NCBI GenBank assembly: GCA_024138025.1
Contig: JAMXBD010000055.1
Coordinates: forward strand, 2,170,001 to 2,234,000
Source of the DNA: Combretum micranthum
Lineage: Eukaryota; Streptophyta; Magnoliopsida; Myrtales; Combretaceae
DNA: 64,000 nt
Reading direction: 5' to 3'
Each line of letters starts with the position of its first letter. The stretch's first letter is position 1. Below the pieces are notes generated by a model, which made no database searches, had not been told where the DNA came from, and was given only the letters and a program-made list of their open reading frames with translations. Shown in pieces: positions 1 to 10,210 of the stretch. The position numbers and the translations under genes are program-made.

Positions 1-1000
1 TTAATTTATTTGAATTTCTTTGACTAATTGTATTTTCAACTAGTTAATTAGTGCTTAAGCTAAATGTGAAATTTAATATTGTTTTAAACAGTGATAGATT
101 CTTGCGCAGCTAACCCCATTAGTTCCTAAGCTATATCAGGTACGCAGTAACTTACTTGTTTCTTTGCTAGGGTAGGCATCAAACCAAATTACTTTAATTG
201 ATGAGTGTTGATTGTCCTTATTTGCCGTTGAATCTGGTTCGGAGAGCGGCACCCTGCTTAGATTGGGGGTAGTGTACTTTCTCGTTAATGGATAGAATTA
301 TTTAGGAGATATGAGTATTTGAGCTACTCATATCAACCCCCTGAGCATCGTGATGAGTTACTCAGGATCCCCTAGTATTACGAGCTACGCCCGAAGGTGG
401 GGCTGCCTAGTTTGTATGAACAGTAGGGACCACTTAGGGAGGCGGACATAATACTATATCCCTGTTGTCCGGAGTTTGAATACTCCCGTGTTGTTTACTA
501 ACTAAAGATTGAACAATAAACAATCGATTGTTGCATTTTGCATTTAGTCTAAGAATGTGTGACTCAGTTTGCATTTGTATTCGTTACTTGTGTACTAGGC
601 CTTTGGCTCATATTTTATCCATTTCAGGTGATGACTCCGATGAGTTCTATGCGAGTATGGGGTACGAGACCGACTTTGAATATTTTCTTGATGGTTTGGA
701 GGATTAGAGTCCATGGAACCCTATGATTGTAATAGATTAGATGTGATTCCTTTTGTTGATGATGTAATTAAAGTGTTAGTTTGGGTTGTGTTTTGAAGAT
801 TTGTTAAGGCTTGTAAGAAGCCTTTGGATGTAATATGTGTATATATATATATATATTATATATACTTAGCTATGTAGGAGTTAAGTTGTTTCCTTTGCAA
901 ATGTGTTGGTAGTGTAGTAGTATAGCTTTGTTCAAGGTTTAGAAAAAAAAATATTATGATTTTTTATATATTATCTATATGGAATTAGATAAACAATTTC
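1..1000 (+). mobile_element. LTR-retrotransposon LTR fragment (left end outside window)
   Basis: No protein is readable here. The stretch resembles the interior of the solo LTR at 22220-26386. Both contain a TACTCATATCAACCCC-like block followed by TGAGCA (about 325-350 here, 25700-25730 there). Both then have a CGGAGT...TACTCC block (about 470-485 here, 25760-25780 there) and a TGATGACTCCGATGAG-like segment near 630. A short (TA)n run lies at 838-866. No terminal CA with a target duplication could be fixed on the right. It is probably a diverged or truncated LTR of the same Ty3/gypsy-type family. Confidence 0.4.
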
Positions 1001-1063
1001 TCAAACAATTCTTTTAGGCAACCTTACATATAATCTTATAGGTTATATGTGGTTGGGGAACTG

Positions 1064-1094
1064 TTATCGCCTATTTCAAATATAGGGTGATAGC
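1064..1094. repeat. Short imperfect inverted repeat
   Basis: TTATCGCCTATTT and AAATATAGGGTGATAGC face each other around a few bases and could form a stem. A second small palindrome (ACATATAA...TTATATGT, 1026-1050) lies just before it. Both sit immediately upstream of the CACTA transposase fragment and may be remnants of that element's subterminal region. That link is inference. Confidence 0.4.
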
Positions 1095-1123
1095 GGGTCC
1101 TTACATATATTTTCTTCCTAATT

Positions 1124-1740
1124 ATGTCAGAAAAAATGGACAAGAGTTGGATGAATTATGCAATTGAAAGCGAAGAATACAAACGAGGTGTTGATTTTTT
1201 TGTTGCATACTTGTGCTTGAAGTATGGTGTGCACATGAGTTTAAGTTGTCCATGTAGGAAATGCTTAATTAAATGACATTTGACACACTGTGAATGTGAA
1301 GTAAGACCTACTATGGAGGAGAACAATGGGACAAGTGGTGATGATATTGGTGGGCTTGATGAGATGTTTGAAGATTTAAGGGCATTTGTCGACAATCAAG
1401 TTGAAGGCTTAACCCCTGATGATGGCTTCGACATTCCACTTGACTATTTAGATGGGTTGAGAGCTGATTCACACCAAGAGCTTTATCCAGGATCTAAGAT
1501 TTCTAAATTCTCATTTATAATGAAACTCCTTCACTTGAAAGTATACAATAAGTGGAGCAAAAAGTTTTTTAACATGTTGCTACAACTTTTGCGTGATGTC
1601 TTACCTAATGGAGAGTCTCTTCATAAGTCTAATTATTAAGCAAGAAAATAATTAAGAGGGTTAGGCATGGGTTACCATAATATTCATACGTGTAAATATG
1701 ACTGTTGTCTGTTTTGAGGAAATAAAAAACATCTTACACA
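1124..1740 (+). pseudogene. CACTA (En/Spm) transposase-associated domain fragment, broken
   Basis: This is a decayed 5' part of a plant CACTA (En/Spm, CMC superfamily) transposase gene, which would encode the nuclear protein that binds and moves the element. An ATG at 1124 opens a frame beginning MSEKMDKSWMNYA. This matches the MDKSWM-type start of the plant transposase-associated domain, with its CPCRKC cysteine cluster. A TGA at 1274 interrupts, and the same frame reopens with an acidic stretch and then LYPGSKISKFSFIMKLLHLK, the conserved block that follows in full-length proteins. The frame closes at 1637-1639, and weak similarity continues to about 1740. The catalytic DDE region and the element termini are absent, so it cannot act. 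The family is clear; the exact lineage is not. Confidence 0.75.
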
Positions 1741-2700
1741 TTGTCCCACTTATAACACCTCCAAATATAAGATGTCTATTAGTTCTAAAAAGCCCATTCC
1801 TCATAAGGTTTTGTAATACTTTCCTGTGAAAAATTATTTATGACTAAATATAACAATATTATCTAAGCACATTGACATGTTGGAATAATGACTACAAGTG
1901 ATTGTAAAATAAAGACAGGAGATTTATATGATATCTTTGTGGTCATACAGTTTGCTAATTTGGAAGTGAGGTTTTATAGAAATATATACATATATATAAA
2001 TGCTAAGTATAAATTATATGAAAGGAATGAACTTTTCAATCAAGTTATATCCATGGATAATATTTAAAATACCACAAACCTCCACCTAAGTTAAAAATTG
2101 AGTTTAGAGAGATTAAATAAAGCAAATGAGTTACAGAATATAAATAGACAAGTTGACATAATTAGATTAGTAAATAATTAAGTTGAAATTTGAGATTTCA
2201 AATTTCTAAACCCCTAAACATGTTGTTGGAAAACTTTAGCCTAAATTCCAATTCCTTAATCCTCACAAAATTTGAGTTCATCTATTCGTATAAAAATATT
2301 AGTTTTTAAACCCAAACTCAAATTAAATATCATTTTGGTCTAACCTAAGTTCCTAAATTAAGTTCTTATTTTAAAATATCCAAATTATACACAAGCTTCC
2401 AACTTATGCTTCTCAAGGATAACCCTTGACCTCCTTTAATCACTTCTTTACCAACCATCTCTTTACTTGTAGCCATGCACTCAAACTCTCTAAGCCACCA
2501 CTGGCAAATAAGCAGCAGGCCTATGCTTCATGTATCTCAAAATTCAACCTTTCATCTATCTTTATTGGCTTCACAATCAAACAAATCCATTTAACTTACA
2601 CTCAAAAGAAATCCACCAGTAATAGCACTTTAATTGTCTTAATAAGAAAATTCAACACTCATCAGCATATCTGAAAAATAGTTAATATACACCAGTAATA
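1741..2700. other. Noncoding A+T-rich stretch
   Basis: I find no recognisable gene, tRNA or element boundary. Short open frames (for example 2426-2674) have biased low-complexity composition and match no family I know. The part around 2200-2400 (CCCCTAAACATGTTG, TTTGAGATTTCAAAT) resembles text near 22430-22700 inside the solo LTR, so some of it may be old LTR. Confidence 0.5.
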
Positions 2701-2828
2701 AGATGGGTTCCAGCTCTATCAAGGTCTCGGTTGCCTCGACTTTCTGAATAAAAAAGACCTATCTAATGATAGTAAATAATACTACAATGCAAGCTATTCG
2801 TATAATTAGCCTATATCTATAATCCTAC

Positions 2829-2999
2829 CTTGAGTACTTCTAGTCAAGAAGAGTGTGTCACATGCAACCTGACCTCTTCTTCCTCTGCAAGTAGAGATGC
2901 TACTAATAATAAACATAGTTGCAAACATAGTGCCAAAAAGACATAAAACCCTTCCTCGCTTGGAATTGATAGAGTTCTTCAGCAGGAAGAGAGGCAAGC
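2829..2999 (-). other. Exon-like segment conserved beside cystatin-like copy A
   Basis: On the minus strand a good acceptor (TTTTGCAG, AG at 3001-3000) and donor (CAAG|GTAGGA, exon end 2829) delimit 171 nt, exactly 57 codons. One frame is open throughout, but it is not the frame that is open in the relative at 18675-18849. A third relative lies at 55670-55850. All three share a text translating roughly as SEELYEVQARKGF...YVCNYV. I do not recognise the family. Its position downstream of each cystatin-like gene suggests a duplicated neighbour or a former extra exon. This copy is probably a decayed exon. Confidence 0.35.
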
Positions 3000-3259
3000 C
3001 TGCAAAAGGCTAAATAGATTAAAATGCAAAATGACAAAAAAAATAAAATAATGATTAATTTATTTGTATCATCAAGATTTGACAAAGAACGATCATTAGT
3101 AACATTAAGCAACTTTTATTACAGCCAATGTCAAGTAGAAAAATTAAAAGAATCAGTCAGGCATTGCATAAAGTAAGCCACACACTAGATAGATGAGATC
3201 TACTACACTACAATGCTGTCATGTCACCAATCATTAACAGCGAAGCACCAATCCTCCTA

Positions 3260-3410
3260 ATGCTTTACTTTCACTTTGATTGAGAATCTTCAAATCCTCC
3301 ATATCGTTTTTAATTGGTTCAACTAAATTGAGTTTGCGCTTTTATAGTTTAACAGAGAAGCTATTATTCCCCTTTGATGCTGTGTCAAGTGATGAAAGAC
3401 TATTATTTCT
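3260..3410. repeat. Segmental duplicate of 40620-40770
   Basis: CTTTGATTGAGAATCTTC, the AACTAAATTGAGTTT block and the TGTGTCAAGTG block recur in the same order at 40620-40770 with few changes. Both copies lie just downstream (in transcript sense) of a minus-strand cystatin-like gene (A at 3816-4634, C at 40779-41470). The duplication unit therefore included this 3' flank. Confidence 0.75.
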
Positions 3411-3815
3411 TACTATGTTTCAATATAAGAAAACATGGCGTTGACATGCATTGTGAGGTTCTGTAGCAAGACATTGCAGAATATCCATGAGGGTAAAAGC
3501 TGGAAAACAAACTAAAAATTTTATGATCTGACCAAAACAAATCCAAAGCAATCGCTATTCATAGGAGAAACAGCCACAACCATTAGATTGAAAAAATATA
3601 GAGAGAACTTTCTGATCTATGATTTTTGTGAAAAAAGTAAGATAAGGCAGAAGACTACTCTCCAAGTCCCACCATATAAAATCATCGAGTAACCATTTAT
3701 CAGTTCACCACAACAATCAATTAACTAATATCCACAGAACTTTGTCTAGAATATAAGGATAAAATAATTAAAAATAAAAAAACTGATGAATGATGTGTAT
3801 ATCTAGTGTGGATAA

Positions 3816-4634
3816 TTAAAAAAAAAAAAAAGAGCAAAGAACAGAATAGGTTACATGAATTTGCGTCCTAAGAAGAGAAGAAGAAGCCGCAGATGGTGAA
3901 GGTGGTTTGAGCCTGAACATCTCGATGTCGATGTCATCCTCTCTAATGCCATCCCAAATGCATAATTGGTACACCTTCGGGATTGGGTTTGGGTTTGGCT
4001 CATCCTCATTCACATCCTTGGCCTCGAATGTGATGAAATACCTATACCCAGCTGCAGAATACGCATTTGCTTTGATAATTCTCACGAGTTCCAGTTCCTC
4101 ACCCTTTTAAATAAGAAAAAAGAAATTATCATTGAACCCAACCCACATCTATCTTTCTCGAATAATTAACCAAGTAGTAACAGTTAAAATGAAGAAATTA
4201 AAGACCCGAAATCTAAATGTTAGGCATATGATAATGATAATGACCTTACCTCTTCCTCGTTATGCTTTTTGAGAGCATGAGATACCAATTGGGTAAGACG
4301 TTTCTTGATACGATCTTCACCTAAATCCTTAATGGGGATAATCAAACCGAAGGCAAACAAGCCTCTGATTTTCTCAGCATCAACGTCAAAACCCTGCAAA
4401 TATATATACCATCCATCTTTAATTTTTTTTTAAAAAAAAAAAAAAATTAGATATTAATTATATGTATATGCGTACATCACTCTCCCCGATCATCTCGTAG
4501 TATTCCTCTAACTCACTTTCATTCATCTCCCGATCATCGCCATCATCTGATAAGCCGTGATCGTATTTTTCCTCATCCTTGTGTTCATCAGCAACCATCA
4601 CCTTCGGTTTTTTTGCTTTTGGCGAATCAGACAT
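3816..4634 (-). CDS. Cystatin-fold protein, three exons (copy A)
   Basis: Exons on the minus strand are 4634-4476, 4393-4250 and 4103-3816 (159, 144 and 288 nt), with GT-AG introns and one open frame of 196 aa. Residues 1-53 are Lys-rich and then strongly acidic, without a signal peptide. Residues 86-98 (LTQLVSHALKKHN) match the cystatin helix motif. The run from Leu105 (LELVRIIKA) through GYRYFITFEAKD to KVYQLCIW follows the strand pattern of phytocystatins, which inhibit papain-type cysteine proteases. The protease-binding QxVxG loop reads YSAAG (116-120), keeping only the Gly, and the later Pro-Trp wedge is not evident, so inhibition is doubtful. The related fragment B keeps QVVGG in this place, which supports the family call. 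A TATA-like box lies 85 nt upstream. The Phe-rich C-terminus runs into a poly-A/T tract, so the true 3' end could differ. Confidence 0.78.
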
Positions 4635-4718
4635 TTTCAACTTGAAACCCTATTTTCTTTCGGTCCTGCCTCCCACGTAAACTACTGTTTTCTGCTTTTT
4701 TTTTTTTCAGTGGGTATT

Positions 4719-4760
4719 ATTTATATATGGAGGTTTGGGCCCAAGCCCAAGCCCAAGCGC
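4719..4760 (-). promoter_or_regulatory. Putative core promoter of cystatin-like gene A
   Basis: Read on the minus strand, TATATAAAT (4727-4719) lies about 85 nt before the start codon at 4634. Just upstream, 4733-4760 reads as repeated GGGCTTGGGC with a TTGGGCCCAAA core, which resembles plant site II (TGGGCY) elements recognised by TCP factors. Position and composition fit a plant promoter; activity is inferred. Confidence 0.45.
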
Positions 4761-5540
4761 ATGCAATCACTCCCCTAACATGTTCCCATTTTTTAAAAAT
4801 TAATTGAGTATTCAATAATCCTCCACTACTCTAAACTAATTCAAAATCGGACTGGGAGTATAGCTCCTATGCTAGAGGCTAGGGATGGATTGGTTGAACT
4901 AGGTTCAACAAAGAGATGAATCAATGCTAATAAAAGATAAAAATATATTTTAATTATAAAAAATACACACACACATATATGTATGACATCACTTAATCAA
5001 ATTTATTTATTGGATCAAATGCATCAATTAGCTATTAAATTCATATAAGGCATATACCTTAAAAAGAGAAGAAAGCATAATAAAACGATTGCATATTATA
5101 AATTTAAAAAATAATATGAATATATATAATTCTAGTAATTTTTTTTCGGGTCCGATCAATCTAGATCGATACCAATCTGGGATAAATGCATGAACCAACT
5201 CGCTGTCATGACCAGTTCTAATTGAACATGGTCAAATCAGGCGGACCAATATGATCCAACGATATTGCTCTAAACTCTAAACACCAAATTCTTAGTTTCT
5301 TCAACTAACATTATTACCTACATTGCTTTCCCATTATTTGAAACCAAGCTCCCTTGTCACTTAATTTCAAATGAATGATGTTTTACTACTTTCTATTCTC
5401 CCATCATTACATTAGGCTAGTAGCATGTTTTATGACTAATTTTTATATGTGTAATTTTGTTTCTTCAATGAAAATACATCTAATGAATAATCTGACACAA
5501 TTGAATTGTAAGGTGATTAATGATTAAATTAAGGTTTTTT
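4750..5540. repeat. Segmental duplicate of 43500-44790
   Basis: Blocks shared in order with 43500-44790 include CATGTTCCCATTTTTT, CTTAAAAAGAGAAGAAAGCA, AACTCTAAACACCAA and ACATTATTACCTACATTGCTTT. The other copy is longer because it contains an extra piece at about 43770-44370. Together with the cystatin-like exons this shows that a block of several kb around gene A was copied to 40.6-44.8 kb. No gene is visible in this part. Confidence 0.75.
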
Positions 5541-6720
5541 TTTTCGTACACACACATGTACATCTTATATTCATTGTTTTGTTTCCTTATTATCATAAAA
5601 AGCATGATTTATGATCAATTCATATTTGTGCAGTTTGGTTTCCTTAAAGCAAGTACATGATGTGAATGATATGGCATAAGTGAATTGTATGGTTATTTAT
5701 ATGTCAAGTGTTTTTTTATTTTGTTACATACTCATGTATGTATTTTTCCTTCATGAAAGATAAGGCAAAATTACCTTTTTTTCCTCCTAATTTGATTGTT
5801 TTTATTTTAGCGAGTTTAGATAGGCATTGAATAATCTCTCATTGTTCTCTTTCAAAGAAAAGGACGACAAGCAAAAGGATGCTACTCTTCAAACCTAGCT
5901 TAAATTGCTTTGTACACTAGCAATGCTACATCCGGTGTTAAAAACTTTGGTTCTATTCACAACCAACACCGCCTCAAGGTCGACAGTGTAGACATCCCAT
6001 TTTGCTAGCGTATGATGAATTTCTTAAAGCTGATGAAGTTCCTTTGTTGAACGCTGGCGGTGTTTCTTTCTTCAATTGCCAGCATTGCTTTTCTGTTTTT
6101 TAAGCTGGCAGCATTGATGAATTTAAACCAATGTTGAACACCTTATAAATGTAAGCTGGCAGCTTACTTTGTAAATAGGCCGGTGTAGGTTGCTTTGTTC
6201 CCCAAAATTATGTAGAACTTCTCCCAATTTGCTTGAATTTATTTTTAAGTCCTTAATGACCTGAAATAACAATTTAAACACACTTAAGTACCAATTCCAT
6301 TAAATTTCTTCAAAATCTATAATAGATAAATATGATTTGATCAATAGAAAGTTGAGTAAAATATGACTTTATCACTCTCACAATGATCTAACAAAACTAG
6401 CCAAACTTGAATATTCTCTTAGAAGCCCCAAGAAGTCTATATCCACACAAGCATCTTCTAGTTGAGGAAATTTCCGGATACAGTTCTCCAAGATTGAGGT
6501 TGTTAACTATCTTTTTTGAGATAAGCTTCTCTTCTGATTGCTAACATATTTAGTTCAACACGTGAGATTTTCAATTGCTTGATTTTGTGGAACAATTAAT
6601 AGCTATATGCTGCAGTAGGTTTGTGTCTTTGTGAAACTTATTTACAAGAAGAATTTATTTAGTTAGATATAATTATATGATATAAGAATTTAAAAAAAAA
6701 GTTAATGAGAGAGAGAGCAA
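5541..6720. other. Noncoding stretch with possible old LTR pieces
   Basis: I see no gene. Between about 5960 and 6190 the words GTCGACAGTG, AAGCTGGCAGC and GTTGAACACC recur. Similar words (CCGACAGTG, CCGGCAGTG, GTTGAACACC) fill 25160-25270 inside the solo LTR. An old related LTR fragment is possible but not demonstrated. Confidence 0.3.
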
Positions 6721-6721
6721 T

Positions 6722-6790
6722 GATGAAATTTGAACTCATGACCTTTTAGATCTAAAACTAAATACTTAATCGCTAGACCATACATTTGCT
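6722..6790 (-). repeat. tRNA-like / SINE-like fragment
   Basis: On the minus strand the text runs TGGTCTAGCGATTAAGT, a spacer, then GGTCATGAGTTCAAATTTC. These resemble the A and B boxes of a tRNA-type RNA polymerase III promoter at a plausible distance. No acceptor stem could be paired, so this is not called a tRNA gene. A degraded tRNA-derived SINE is the best guess. Confidence 0.3.
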
Positions 6791-7399
6791 CTTTATTATA
6801 TACATATAATATATTTTTATATTTTTTTATAAAAATAGAAAAATTAAATTTTCTCTTTATTACATACATATAATATATATATTTTTAGTTATATCTATAA
6901 GGATTTATAAATATTATATATACAGTTAATGTATTATTTATTTAATATTTAGTAATTAGGGTTTAATACATTACACTTGCAAATATATATAGTGAAAAGT
7001 TACTCTACATATTTATATAAAAACTATTAAACTTACATTTGTATGTAATTTATTACAATTGTACAATAATAATTGTAATATTATAACTATATGATTTTGT
7101 ATATGTGGATATTTTAGTACATCTTAACTATATAATGATCCTTAGTCCTGTACATTAGTTGTTAAGTTCTGCTCAAGGTAAAACTTTTGATGAAAACAAA
7201 AAGAGTCGTGTTATTGAATGAGTTTGTTGATGATAACAAGACCTATACACAAAAAATATGAAGTTAAAGATGAAATGGAGAATTTCTACAAATTTTGACC
7301 TCAGAAGAAGTTGTCTGGTGAATGGTAGAAGAACGAATTATTAAAGTTATTCCCATAGAAATGAAAATATATTAAAACGTCTTAGACTGATTTCAAGAA
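6791..7399. other. Extremely A+T-rich noncoding stretch
   Basis: This consists mostly of ATATATAATA-type sequence to about 7140, then ordinary noncoding sequence. No gene or element boundary is visible. Confidence 0.5.
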
Positions 7400-7553
7400 A
7401 GAGTTAAAAATGGTCAAAAAATGAAGATATGGCCAGCCATTGGCCAACACAAATAGTCCTCTTCTTTTTCGCCTGGAAAAGTCGGGCATGCTATCAGTAA
7501 AAGAAAGCAAAACTCGACGCCATATCTTCATTTTTTGGCCATTTTTAACTCTA
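7400..7553. repeat. Inverted repeat with 34-nt arms (hairpin-forming)
   Basis: Bases 7400-7433 and 7520-7553 are reverse complements at 33 of 34 positions. The left arm starts AGAGTTAAAAATGG and ends GAAGATATGGC. The 86-nt loop (7434-7519) has no coding sense. The arms lack the paired target duplication expected of a MITE. A transcript would form a near-perfect stem of the kind processed to small RNAs. Confidence 0.75.
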
Positions 7554-9150
7554 CATTTCATTAATTTGAGCCAAATAAAATGTAGAAATTTATTATAGGC
7601 GTGGGGTAGAATTGAAAAGGATTTGAATCTGTTCTAAATAATAAATAAAAGGGTTTAAAATGGCATTCAAATTTTGAAAAAAATTAAGACGAGTTTATTA
7701 TACTTGGGTCAAACATTTTCAATATGGAACTCGTTTTAATAGAATTTGAAGCAATTAACTCATGCAATCAATCTATCACTCAAGACAGTGGGCAACACTT
7801 TTTGACCACGAAATCAAAGTGAATGACCCAATTTCCTGGTCAAATTGCACAATCTCAACTACGTACAATCAAGTAAGTTCTATTGCTCTCACAATCTCAA
7901 ATTTCGTCTTTTCGCCATTTCGCTATAGTTGCACATTTCCCATGCTTCGTATGAATGCCTGCATAAGTTTTGTGCTGAAATTACTCTTTGTATATCTCTA
8001 GCCTTATGGTTTTTTTTTTTTTTTTTTAACACATTTTGTCCGGCTCATGAAGCTTGAAATTTAAAAAAATAAAATGAAAATGTTTTATTGGGTGATGTTC
8101 ATGTTATGATTTGGCAAAGCATTGATAACATGTAATGTGACCACCATTTAGAATGTTATATGCATTATGTAGGGTTAAAGTTGCAATCTTTTTGAGTTCC
8201 ACGCTAGTTGAAATTGTGTTGAATATTATGGGGATTTTCGCATGAACTTGGTTTAGTCAATTTCATATGATTATGGCATGACAAAGCCTCAATAACATAA
8301 AATGTAACCACTAGTTGAAATGATATATGTATGCTAGAATGGTGTATACTGGTGAAAGTGGCAATCCTTTCGGACATTGAGTGTGGCAGTAAGTTTATTT
8401 TGTGTAAGTAGGGTTTGCTCTAGTTAGCCTATGTTGAATATTATAGGTTTCCTATGTGAACTTGGCTTGCTACTATAAATATGTGGGCAAGAAATTCAGC
8501 CAGTGGCATATATCATATCTAATAGAATGCACAACTTTGTGTCACTCAACAAGGTTTATCCACTAAACTAACTCCCCTCAAGTTGAAAATACAAGTAATA
8601 CTAAGCAACGATTGAGGAAAAACTTTGGGCTAAGTTCAACTTCAAGCCAAGAAGCTACTTCTAAAAAAACCCAAGGTATAAGGCACCAAGCAAATTATAA
8701 AGACATTAAGGAATTGGGCCACTGAATTGGTGAAATTGGCTTGCATGCCAAGAAGGTCTCCAAGATTGAATAGTGGGGTTGGTGAGAGTCCAAATTCCAC
8801 AAACCTGTTGAGGAGTCCTAGTTTGCATACTGGTTTTGGAGATGTTAAGAGCACTAATGGCCAAGCGCCTTGCAAGGAAAGTAGACATGCTAGGAGTAAA
8901 CCTAATGAAGGTTTTGACAAGGTTGATAAATGTGAGAAAATTGTAGTGAGAAGTGGAGGCACACTGGATGTTTTATTCTTGCGCTTTCTATAGCTAACCT
9001 GGAACGAGTGAATGAAAGATCACTCAATATGGTGTTCTTGCTAGTTCAAAAGAAAAGAGGTGATGACTATGTGGTTTAATTGTAACACTCCATGGATTTA
9101 GTATTAAAATAAATGTTCTTGATTAATGACCATAATAGAGTGAACTTAAT
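7554..9150. other. Unassigned stretch with one unrecognised open frame (8727-8993)
   Basis: The 88-codon plus-strand frame at 8727-8993 contains RRSPRLNSG and many Lys/Ser/Asn. I do not recognise it, and its neighbours in the other frames contain stops. The frame at 7762-8001 likewise matches nothing known. A poly-T run lies near 8010-8027. No repeat boundary is evident, and this could be transposon-derived coding debris. Confidence 0.25.
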
Positions 9151-9216
9151 ATTAGTTAAGATTCAATACACTAATTTATTGACTAATTAATATTATTATG
9201 ATTTGTAATTGTAGGA

Positions 9217-10210
9217 ATGGCCGTCGATCAAAGTGATTTTGGACCTCAGCTCGAATGGAAAATGTGTAAGGAGCTAGGTGAAATTAGGGATCAGGGGCAA
9301 TCAAGTAAGTTGAACACTTACATAATTTAATACATTAAAAAAAAATTATTGATCATTTTCATTTTGTAATTTTTTTTTTGAAGTTTTAGATAATTACAAA
9401 TTAATTTATTTTTTAAATCAGATACATGTTGGGCATTTACTTGCCTTGACTTAGTTAGAATTGTCAAAAAGCTACAAAAAGACGAGGATGTACCCAAACT
9501 CGCTCCACAAGAGCTAATTGATGCCATCAAACCTCCAGATCCAAAACGAGTCCATCCTAAAAATAAATGTTTTCCTTACAAATTAGGTAAAACAATGCAG
9601 TGGATACTTGAAAATGGCGCAATTCCAGAGTCGGACTATCCGTACACTGGAATTCGAGGATGTCAAAAAGAAAGAGAAAATGTAGGTAAATTAATGCAAT
9701 TGATGTTTTTTTTTAATATTTGGTAATATTATCGTTTTATATTAATTTTGGAAACTTAAAATGTAATTACAGCTGGACAAAGTTGTAAAGATCAAGGATT
9801 TTTCTAGTATCAAAGGATCTGATGAGGAGGGAATCATCAGATTGCTGGATAACCATCCTGTAGTTACTGGGTTAGAAATAGACCTTGATTTTATGAACAT
9901 TGGAAAGGTTAGCGTGTATTTTCAACTATTATAGTAAGAAATTGAATTTAATATTTAAATCCTATGTATTTGTTTGTTTTATTTTCAGGATATTTATATG
10001 GGATGTACGGCACATAAAGATGACTCTAGTCTCCATGCTGTGCTGATTGTTGGCTATGGCACAGATAAAGATAATCAATTGAATTATTGGATAATCAAGA
10101 ACACATTTGGTGTTGACTGGGGCATACGGGGTTACGGACGAGTAGTCAGAAATTCAAGTTGTCTAGAGAATCCCCCATGGAGTCGAAGAGCTTATTATCC
10201 TATTGTATGA
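9217..10210 (+). CDS. Papain-like (C1A) cysteine protease homolog without prodomain, four exons
   Basis: Exons 9217-9304, 9422-9681, 9773-9907 and 9989-10210 join through GT-AG introns into one 234-codon frame (88+260+135+222 nt). The product would be a thiol protease of family C1A. Catalytic positions are Gln26 (DQGQ), Cys32 (TCWAF), His177 ([11 protein letters not shown]) and Asn199 (WIIKNTFG). Tyr-Pro-Tyr and GYGRV blocks also fit the fold. The usual second Cys of GxCGSCWAF is replaced (SNTCWAF), so one conserved disulfide is missing. KNSWG is changed to KNTFG. No signal peptide or I29 inhibitory prodomain precedes the Met, and the splice-like AG at 9213-9214 leaves open an unseen upstream exon. 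Intron 1 interrupts the active-site motif within codon 30. Four degraded relatives lie at 27.9-37.8 kb. Activity is uncertain. Confidence 0.82.

Noticed and set aside
3907..4169. Plus-strand frames opposite cystatin-like gene A (and 40639-40958 opposite copy C)
   Set aside because: They are antisense shadows. The minus strand carries the splice sites and the family similarity.
6722..6790. A functional tRNA gene on the minus strand
   Set aside because: A- and B-box-like words are present, but no acceptor or anticodon stem can be paired. A SINE-like remnant was called instead.
8727..8993. 88-codon frame with RRSPRLNSG as a confident gene
   Set aside because: No family, splice context or conservation could be shown. 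It was left as an unassigned open frame.
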